A stretch of 64,000 bases of DNA from NCBI GenBank assembly GCA_028554795.2, contig CM068832.1, positions 85,770,511 to 85,834,510 on the forward strand, written 5' to 3'. The notes under the pieces were generated by a model that saw nothing but the letters and a program-made list of their open reading frames with translations, made no database searches and was not told where the DNA came from. Position 1 is the first letter of the stretch. Every line of letters begins with the position of its first letter. This document shows, piece by piece, positions 55,703 to 64,000 of this stretch. A program made the position numbers and the translations under genes. The DNA is from Sinohyriopsis cumingii. Lineage: Eukaryota; Mollusca; Bivalvia; Unionida; Unionidae.

Positions 55703-57711
55703 ATGGAAGAGTTTGATAGATTATCTGCAATCGAACCTTCTAAATCTAGATTCTATCTTGATAGAAGAACCCCTGACTTGCCGAAGAGTGCTCTGGTTGA
55801 TCCGACGAAAAATCTGATTAAAAGTATTCATGAAGCCAAAAAAGAATTTCGCGTCGATGGTGCAACTAATGCGTGGCCAAATTCAGAATTATGCGCAACA
55901 CCGATTATTAAATATCTCGACAATCAAATATATTTTTTAGAATAAAATTTACTGAAGCGGTAGATACCGCAGAAGATGATACTTGGATCATCCGTGAAAA
56001 AACATGACCCCATCCGTCTTCACACTGGAAATAGCGTTACGTTAAATGACAATTCCGAGCCAGGACTGTTGACTGGTATTGATAAACCGTATCATTAATG
56101 AGCTTATCCTGTGAGTGCAGTTTTTGATACAAAATATCCGCTGAATAATAAACCTGGCGTTCATGATCTCAAACCAAAAATAATTTGGAAAATAAATTGT
56201 ATAGCCGAACAATTTACAGAACACTTCACAAATGCGATACGTAGAAATGAACAGATCTACGACGTGAAAAATAAATGGGCTGAATCAGTCAACGATAAGG
56301 GAGCTACAATAAACGATGATGCTAAGTTTGAAAAAAACACTCAATTTCACAATAATGTGACAAATAATAAACGAAGAGATCTTATACGAATCGAAATATA
56401 AATCGAAATGAGCTCCGATAAATATTATTGATCATAATGCGCATGTGTGGACTTCGGCTATAAACTAATTCCTCGAGATCAAACTGCTAGATTTTACCAG
56501 GGAGATATATTTGATTTTATCAGAAATATTAGTAAAAACGATCCCGTATCAGTATGGTTATTTCAGAGTTCCGATGATGGAAATTATGATATTTGTCGTA
56601 CAGAATCTCTCCCCGATGATATGAAATTCTTGCGTGAAAATAGACCTATGAGGATGATAAACAATTACTGAGTAATTTTGTTAGCGTTCCGTCAGTTCCG
56701 GCTCAATTTACTTAAAAGAAATATCCATGAAAACCACCAATTTCGGAATTTCTTGAAGAAATACAAGGCAGTTGTGTTGAATACAGACATGTTGAGTTAT
56801 GGAATACCATATACGATTATAAGGATGTTATCTTGGTTGATATGGTTGCATGTTATCCTTGGAGATTTTTTTGGAATGGGATAATGTTCTGAGTATTTTA
56901 AAAGATTCCGTCATACAACACAAGAAATGAACAGAGATGCGATAAACACCCCATTACATGATTTTGACCTGATTGGATTCGCTATTATTGAGTCACTTAA
57001 GTTTACTGAAAATCTTCATTCGATTTGTTACGTCTGGTTTAGCAAACGCTTTTCAGAGAAAACAATCGGGTTTTAATAGTTTTATTACGATATATGCTTG
57101 ATGTAAAACTATTGATATCGTTGATTGTAAGTAAAGCAGTCATATAATATAGTCGACAGAAACAAATTTGGTTACCAGAACAAAAGAAATAGTCTGATGA
57201 TGAAAATCCTGATATAACGAATTTTGAGAATAAAATCTCAAACGTTCTTGATATAAAAGTAATTGGTCACTTTACGCAGGGAGGATCATATTATCTTAAA
57301 TGATATTGTACAAAATTATATATAGATGATGCTGAACTAGATTTTATAATTACTAATACAACGGAGAAAACATACATTTATAAATCGAAGAAATGTTAGT
57401 TAATCGGACGGAAATAAATTAGGTACAATTGCGAGTTACACTGATGGCGAGTCACTGTAGTTTACTCAATCAAGATCTTCAATGCTTGCGTACGTTTCGA
57501 TAAATGTATTATCGATGATAAGCATATTTCGTGATGCTGCTGTTACAGTCGCCATATATTCATTTTAAATCAATCAAAAGAATACAGGATTGGTAGAACA
57601 ACTACATATCGGTGATGATGCATCATGGGGAGAATGGAGAATAAAACAAGAAAATATAGTTATTCTGAATCTGCAGACGTTGAAATCAAAGATATTTATT
57701 ACAAAACTAAT

Positions 57712-57785
<74 letters not shown>

Positions 57786-58990
57786 GACTTTGTATAGCGC
57801 CTAATCTTTAGAAGCTCTAAGCGCTTTACAGCTTTAGACAACACCAATAAGATAAGAAACATAATAATATTATTTCAAAAACAAACAACATGAAATTAGA
57901 AAACAAATTTAAAAAAAAAAAAATAATAAAAAACATGCTGAGAATATTGCAGGTAGGAAACGTTATTAGATCTTTAAGTTTGTTCTTGCTGTCGAAATAT
58001 AAATGAGTTTTGAGAGCCCTCTTGAATATGATCACTATGTCTTTTTTCTATTTGTAATCTGCACCATCGGTATATGATCCTGTCGCCAGACATTAGAATG
58101 TTTATATCAATGGGCCTGGATGATCTGGTAAAACAACACGTGCGATTGAATTGTTTCGTCAGAGTTTGAAGAACTCTGCTGATAGTATTATGTTAACCCC
58201 TATGAAGACTCGCCATAGAAGTGAACGAACGAAGAGTTAAATCTCATACTTATAACATCTTTTTTTCGATGGAAGGGAGATGCATGGACTCCTGAGCGAA
58301 TGGGTTAGAAATATATTCCAAAGATTATAATCTGAGTTGAAATATGTTCCATGTCGTTAGATACATTAAAAATATTTTTGATTGGTTGTTGACAAAATAT
58401 TCTGCTGTGAGAATGTATGGTGATCATGATCAACTTCCACCTTTTGTTGTACCATCTCCTCATGAATGATTAAGTAATTGTGTTGATTATTCTGAAGTAA
58501 TCCATGGTGGTTTTAGAGCGCTTCATCCACTATTAAGAGAGCATAATAATTTAATCAGACTACAACGAGATACAATTCAGTGCGAGGTAATACGAACAGT
58601 AATTTCAGAAACACCTATGAACAATTTCTGGAATATATGGATACCAGATGATTTGATAGCTGCAAAGTAGAAAAATAGTTCGTGATACACTTCAAAAACA
58701 GTACGTTATGTTACATAAAGGAAAGTTTCCAGAATTACCTGTACCGTTGGGATATCGTTCAGCAGATACAAGGCTACATAATATTGATATCGTCCAGCAG
58801 ATACAAGGCTACATAATATTGAAGTTGAAATTCCAGGCACAGTTTCAATGAAACAAAATCTTGTATTACATGTTATTGCTTTAGTTACTTTAATATTGCT
58901 GATGATGCTTTGATGATGGACAAAACTCCATTTTCACTACGATTCATTTGAAAATAATAATCAAGCTCAGGAAGGAGATATCGATAATGC
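55703..58990 (+). pseudogene. C12: polymerase-like protein leading into an SF1-helicase-like region
   Basis: The ATG at 55703 starts an 80-codon N-terminus. Fragments continue in several frames through 56447-56671, a polymerase motif-A-like D-M-V-A-C-Y-P at 56839-56859 and a SSMLAYVSINVLSM helix near 57480 resembling the motif B region. After an inserted repeat (57.71-58.05 kb), a Walker A G-P-G-x-S-G-K-T-T-R appears at 58106-58140, with TGA in the x position, followed by further helicase-like fragments. This suggests a polymerase-helicase fusion. Motif C could not be read cleanly. An inverted second copy supports gene continuity. Confidence 0.5.
57714..58050. repeat. (ATA)n tract plus inserted dispersed repeat
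   Basis: A (TAA)n run of about 65 bases is followed by GAGGACTTTGTATAGCGCC and CTCTAAGCGCTTTACAG, which form a short imperfect hairpin, and further AT-rich sequence to about 58.05 kb. The inverted copy of block C has no counterpart here, so this is a later insertion. The family was not identified. Confidence 0.55.
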
Positions 58991-59541
58991 ACTATGAAAA
59001 AAATAGTTATAAACAGAGTGAAAAATAAAATAAACGTGACTTTGATCTCGACGCAGAATTTATCATGACATTGAAAAAGCAGAAGAATAATCATTGTGCA
59101 AGCAGTAACACAGTAATGTTCTGGCAGTATTCAAATAATACTCTAAAGACAGTTTACCGTAGATAGAATTCATAGTAGTTTTCGTCACACAGCCGAAAAT
59201 GTGATTCTGACCTGTCAGTTCACAAAAAGTTAATGCGGTGGTAATTTTGTGACTCAACGAATTACTTGTAATTGTTCGCGTACAATGCACGTAGAGGAAC
59301 AATCGAATCTAGTTTGAAGATTGCATGTCTACCCGTGGAACTTACCACGCTTGAAATTGTTTGTGTCGTCACACTCCAAATAGGATCAGTCGCTCTTTTT
59401 AACCACCTTTAAGTTGACCAGGTTCATATAAAGATCTGACAATTACATTATCTAGTACAGGCTGTTTTTAAATGTCATTTCGTTGTTTTGGTATATATTT
59501 GTTGTGATTGTATTGGTAGGTTTCATATAAATTGCACGAGT

Positions 59542-61678
59542 CATCATCATCATTGGCGACTCGGTCTCGAAAGACCATGCGAATAGCGCCCTTGGGGTGT
59601 TGTCTGTCTCTGTTGGCAACGTCTGCTGTGGCTGTGCAGGCCTATACGTGAGTGACAGTCCCTACTGCAGTTGGTGCAGACATACTGGGAAGTCTGCGTT
59701 ACTGTGGTTGCTGTTGCGTTCTTCTTTCTCTTACGTTTCTCTGCCGCCAACTGGTCTCTCCTCGCATCAGCGACTGATATGCCATTGTTTATCATCAGTC
59801 TCCAGGTGCCTCAGTCCTCAGCCAGCTCTTCCCAGCCATCGGGTGAAATGTTGCATGCCTTCATGTCCCTCTTGCACACATCTTTGAAACGGAGTGAGGG
59901 GCGTCCGACTCTTCTCATGCCAGTGGCCAGCTGTCCATATAAGATGTCCTTTGGCAGCCTTCCATCCTCCATGCGTTGGACGTGACCCAGCCATCGAAGG
60001 CGGCGTTTAATTAGCAGGGAGTACATGCTGGGAGTACTTGCACGCTGCAGGATCTCGCTGTGTGGAACACGGTCTTGCCAGCTGATTTTCAGGATGCGTT
60101 TTAGGCACCGTATATGGAAGGAGTTGAGCCGGCGTTCTTGCCTCATGTAGGTACTCCACGTCTCACTTCCATATAGAAGGGTGCTGAGAACGCAGGCCTT
60201 GTAGACTCGGACCTTGGTGTGCTCTGTCAGCGCGTTGTTTTCCCAAACCCTCTTTGTTAATCGAGCCATGATGGTGTTTATTCCAAGCTGATTGTGAGAC
60301 CAAACTGCGTGCAGGCAACAGCAAAACGGTCTCCCAGTCTCTGGAGGGCTTCCTCGGTGTGGGCCACAAGAGCTGCGTCATCTGCAAAAAGCATCTCCCT
60401 GATGAGCACAGCTCTCACTTTGGTCTTTGAGCGCAGTCGTGCCAGGTTGAACAGCCTCCCATCAGACCTGGTGTGTAGATATATGCCATCCCTGGACGTG
60501 TTGAAGGCATAGGACAGGAGCAGGGAGAAGAAGATCCCAAAAAGTGTTGGTGCCAGCACGCAGCCCTGCTTCACACCACTGTTAATTGGGAAGGAAGTTG
60601 AGGATGATCCATCATACAGGACTGTTCCCTTCATATCTGCATGGAAAGAGATTATCATGCTGAGGAGTTTTGGGGGGCAACCGATCTTACTCAGAAGTTC
60701 AAAAAGGCCCTTCCTGCTGACCAAGTCAAAGGCCTTGGTGAGGTCGATGAACATCATGTAGAGTGGTTGACCTTGCTCTCTGCTCTTCTATTGGAGTTGT
60801 CGTAGGGAGAAGATCATGTCTGTCGTCGACCTGCCTGCTCTGAAGCCGCACTGTGATTCCGGGTACACACGGTCTGCCAGCAACTGCAGCCTGTTGAGTA
60901 TGATGCGGGCGTACACTTTACCAACAATGTTCAAGAGCGAGATCCCTCTGTAATTATTACAGTCACTGCGGTCGCCCCTGTTTTTGTAAAGGGTCACAAT
61001 TGTGGCATCACGCATGTCTTGGGGGACTACTCCTTCCTCCCAGCAGCGGCAAAGTAGCTCGTGCAGTGGTTTAATCAATGCTGGTTTTCCACGTTTGATA
61101 GCTTCGGGCGGGATGCTGTCACTACCTGGTGCTTTGTCGTTTGGAAGGCAGTCGATTGCTTTGCTGAGCTCCTCTAAGGTTGGCACTTTGTCGAGCTCTT
61201 CCATGGTGGGCAGATTCTTTATGCTGCTGAGGGCTGCATCAGTGACTGACGTTTCTCGGGAGTATAGTTCTGAGTAGTGCTCCACCCATCTGGCCATCTG
61301 TTGCCCACGGTCTGTGATCTTCTCTCCCGTCAGGGATTTCAGGGGAGCGACCCCTTTCACTGTAGGGCCTAGAGCCTTCTTGATGCCACTGTACATGCCT
61401 TGGATGTGTCCGGTCTCGGCACTGCGCTGGATCCCTTCACACAGTTGTTGCCAGTACTCGTTCGCACACTGTCTAGCAATTCGTTGGGTGTTACTTCTGG
61501 CACTTCTGAGAACAGCAAGCGTCCGTTCATTAGGGCATTTTTTGTAAGCTATGAAGGCTTTTCGTTTCTCCTCGATTTGTGGTTCCATCCTTGATAGGTG
61601 TTGTCCTCTCCAGGGCGCAAGCCTGGGCGTGGAGTATGGAGATCCTGGGCTGCCCAGACGTCAGGATCCCCCTCTCGT
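59542..61678 (-). mobile_element. 5'-truncated LINE (non-LTR retrotransposon)
   Basis: Flanked by a 7-bp duplication CACGAGT (59535-59541 and 61679-61685). The 3' end carries a short (ATG)n tail (59542-59553 on this strand). It inserted into block C', so it is younger than that copy. The 5' part, including any endonuclease, is missing. Confidence 0.85.
59550..61588 (-). pseudogene. LINE reverse transcriptase ORF, broken
   Basis: The reverse transcriptase begins with the DKAPG-DSIPPE segment, the NYRGISLLNIVGK segment and the ESQCGFRAGRST segment, then a TAG at 60788-60790. It continues in the same frame with FIDLTKAFD, GVKQGCVLAPTLF and the catalytic FADDAA (about 60376-60392). Near 60278 a deletion with frameshift removes the region after the palm. 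The C-terminal domain follows (LLYGSETW, RRLRWLGHVQRM), with a TGA at 59811-59813 and a final C-x2-C...H...C finger (CTNCSRDCHSRIGLHSHSRRC region). The clade was not assigned. Confidence 0.85.
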
Positions 61679-64000
61679 CACGAGTAATTTCACTATTAAA
61701 CGCAGCTATCACACTTGGTAGACTTGCAACCAGTTCACGAGATCTCATATCATTTTGAATTATTTGTTTTGCATTCTGATATCCAAACAATTGCTCAGCA
61801 AGTTTATCAACAGAGTTTAAAATACAGTTATGAAAAAATTCAATTTCAAGTGTTGGTTTGCCAGAACCATTCCGGTCCGTTTAAGTAAACTGTTTTATGT
61901 CTGAACACAGAATCATATACCGATGGCTTTGATGACAAATCCTGATATCTGATCATTTCTGTACTAAATATTTTTGATTTCAACGTCGGCAGATTCAGAA
62001 TAACTGAACATCGTTTCTTGTTTTATTCCCCATTCATTCCATAATGCACAATCATTTTTATAGAAGTGTGCTATAAATCCTCCATGGTTAATTTAGAAAA
62101 TCATAGAAGATCATAAATGAGTAAACTGCGGTGATTCACCATCAATATAACTTACAATTTTATCTAATTTAGTTCCATTTGACATACAAATTGTTTCTCG
62201 ATTAATAATATATTTCTTTTCGTTGTATCTGCAATTATGAAATCTAACTCAGCATCATCTGTAATTAAGATTTACAATGTCATTTACGATCATACGAATC
62301 TACCTGCGTACATTATCCAATTATTTGTCTACCAAGATCTTTTGCTTGTTTGTTTTCAAAATCACTAAAATCAGATTTTCCTCATCAGAATATTTCCTTT
62401 GCTGTGGTAACCGAATTTGTTTCTGTGAACTATATGATATAATTACTTCACTTACTGTTAACAAAAATAATATTTTTACATCAAGCATATATGGTTATAA
62501 AACTATTGGTGCCCACATTTTGTCTGAAAGTGTTTGCCAAACCAGAAATATCAAATCGGATGAAGATTTTCGACAATTTTAAATGACTCAATACAAGCGA
62601 ATCCAGTGAGGCAAAAATCTGGTAATGGTCCAATTATTGCACCTTTGGTCACTTCGTGTGTTGGATGTCCAAATATATTTAAATATTTAGAACATTATCC
62701 CGTTCCGAGAAAACTTCCAGGATAACATGCAACCAGATGAACTGACATGACATTATTATAATAGAATCTATATTCAACACAACTGCGCTGAACATCTTTA
62801 AGAAATTCCAGTCGTATTGGTTTATATTAATTTTCCTTCTGGGCAAAATAATGAAAATCGTTGCGCAAGATTTTTTATTTCTTCGTGGAGACATTATGTA
62901 TGATAAATATCTCCATTAGGTCTTACAAATTGATCATAATTTCCATCATCGGAATTTTGAAACTGCCATACAGATACAGGATTGATCTTGCTAATATTTC
63001 CGATATAATGAAACATATCACCGTCATAGGATTTAACAGTCTGGTTATGTGGAAACATTGTAACCGCATACGTCCACGCATGCGCTTTATCATCAATAAT
63101 ATTTATCAGAGCTGCATTATTATTATATTTCGATTATACAAAATCTCTCCGATGAATGTCTTCGTCGTTATTGGAAATCAACGTTTCTTTTCCAGTTCAG
63201 TAACTTCTTTAATGGACGATAAGGTATCTTTATCTGTTTCTGACCACTTATCTATTTTTTTTACTTTTTAAATCTCATAAAACGTTTCCGGGTATTGCGT
63301 TTGAAAATGTTGCTTCATTCTTTCTGCAACACAATTTTTCTTTCCTTGATTTGTGCTTGACAAGGTCAGTGAAGAAAATTTAAACGGCATACGCTCATTA
63401 ACGCTAGGTTTATTATTTAGTGGATATATTGAGTAAATAACTAAAGTTGCATGATACTCTTGTTCATAACGCGGTTCATCAATTCTGTAAATTTTTCTGA
63501 CATGGAATTTGTTTCTATTGTAACAATTTGTCCTCCATTTTGAATAAGAATGGGAAGCGCCTGTGGCGGATCATCCAAATAATTTCTAGTAACTTTTCAT
63601 CATATTTCACTCTGAAAGATACGTAAAATCGTCTAGATAAATAAACATCATCGCTTATCGTTGATCTTTCATTGCAGCATCAACAACATTTTTGTTGCTG
63701 ATAAGTTTAAATGTTGTCCACACATAAGTTGTGCCATCTTTGCGAAATTGTTCTTTGGCATGACGAATAATTTAAATTAGATTATTATTTGCTTGATCAG
63801 CTAGAGCTTGTCTTCGTGAGTCATGAGTTATTTTATCAAAATCAAATTTGTAAGAGAGATCCTTTCAGGTTCGAATAAAAATTCGATCATGTGGTATTTA
63901 AACAATTGGATGTTTAATTAATACTTTATGTTATTATATTGTCCGAGAAAACAAAGAAATGTAGTTGGTTGTTAATTGGTTCGACAGACCTTTGTGATCG

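Larger units (their letters stand above)
48232..58990 (+). mobile_element. Block C: decayed Polinton-like virus of a second lineage
   Basis: A run of broken genes, mostly + strand, includes a capsid-like protein, basic core protein, small hydrophobic core-peptide-like gene, protease-like GTHW fragment, penton-like protein, an HNH-like gene and a polymerase-like gene leading into a helicase P-loop. Products differ clearly from those of element B although the gene types overlap. No integrase or packaging ATPase could be recognised, and terminal repeats were not found, so the limits are set by recognisable coding. A second, inverted copy of the polymerase region starts at 59.06 kb. Confidence 0.6.
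59063..64000 (-). mobile_element. Block C': inverted second copy of the C polymerase-helicase region
   Basis: Reading the - strand from the window end, the order of recognisable segments matches 55.7-58.9 kb. The segment encoding a DPxxN/AKK-FR-DG-like N-terminus lies near 63.8 kb (compare 55.8 kb), ATAATAAACCTAGCGTT near 63.41 kb (compare 56.14 kb), the V-A-C-Y-P segment at about 62.72-62.74 kb (compare 56.85 kb) and TTCTGAATCTGC-GACGTTGAAATC near 61.98-62.00 kb (compare 57.67 kb). A LINE interrupts it at 59.54-61.68 kb. It too is full of stops and extends beyond the window. Confidence 0.65.

Overview
The window is AT-rich animal genomic DNA, most likely from a mollusc. The host assignment rests on tRNA-derived SINEs, one of them carrying the conserved central domain of molluscan 'Meta-domain' SINEs, together with a non-LTR retrotransposon, dense (TA)n microsatellites and no recognisable host exons. 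Nearly everything decipherable is mobile or viral in origin. Three virus-derived blocks dominate. Element B (about 17.85-38.07 kb) is a nearly complete Maverick/Polinton (adintovirus-type) provirus with ~360-bp terminal inverted repeats. Element A (5.82-12.43 kb) is an internally deleted relative of B with its own inverted repeats and a near-perfect 6-bp target duplication. Block C (48.2-59.0 kb on the + strand, with a second inverted copy from 59.06 kb to the window end on the - strand) is a much older, heavily broken remnant of a different Polinton-like virus. Its polymerase-like gene runs into a superfamily-1-helicase-like P-loop region. Layout of B: almost all genes lie on the - strand and read right to left. 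They are protein-primed-type DNA polymerase B (broken), a BIR/IAP-like gene (broken by opal codons), three tandem F-box-like genes, a C-terminal membrane-anchor gene (two frameshifts), packaging ATPase (intact), three Polinton-specific genes, DDE integrase with chromodomain (intact), a two-membrane-segment protein, penton-like minor capsid (broken), basic core protein (intact), double-jelly-roll major capsid (broken), a Cys/His-motif protein, and an adenain-like protease (one opal codon). Four short accessory genes flank this block (X1, X2, X3 on the left, X5 on the right), and one + strand gene encodes degenerate zinc knuckles. B therefore has the full integration, packaging and capsid gene set, but as read here it cannot replicate or assemble by itself. 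The most striking observation concerns the accessory genes of B. They end not in clear poly(A) signals but in what look like metazoan replication-dependent histone 3' ends: a 16-nt stem-loop of type GGCCCTTTTCAGGGCC, then ACCCA or ACCA, then an AAAAGAGATA element that could pair with U7 snRNA. The stem-loop lies 26 nt after the stop codon for X1 and X5 and 40 nt after it for X3, with a compensating base-pair change in X3. Decayed versions follow X2 and the X3 homologue in element A. The same genes share a GC-rich/TATA promoter cassette. This suggests S-phase-coupled, poly(A)-independent expression of viral accessory genes. The remaining stretches (0.5-5.8, 12.4-17.8, 38.2-48.2 kb) are host-like noncoding DNA with microsatellites, SINEs and eroded retroelements.
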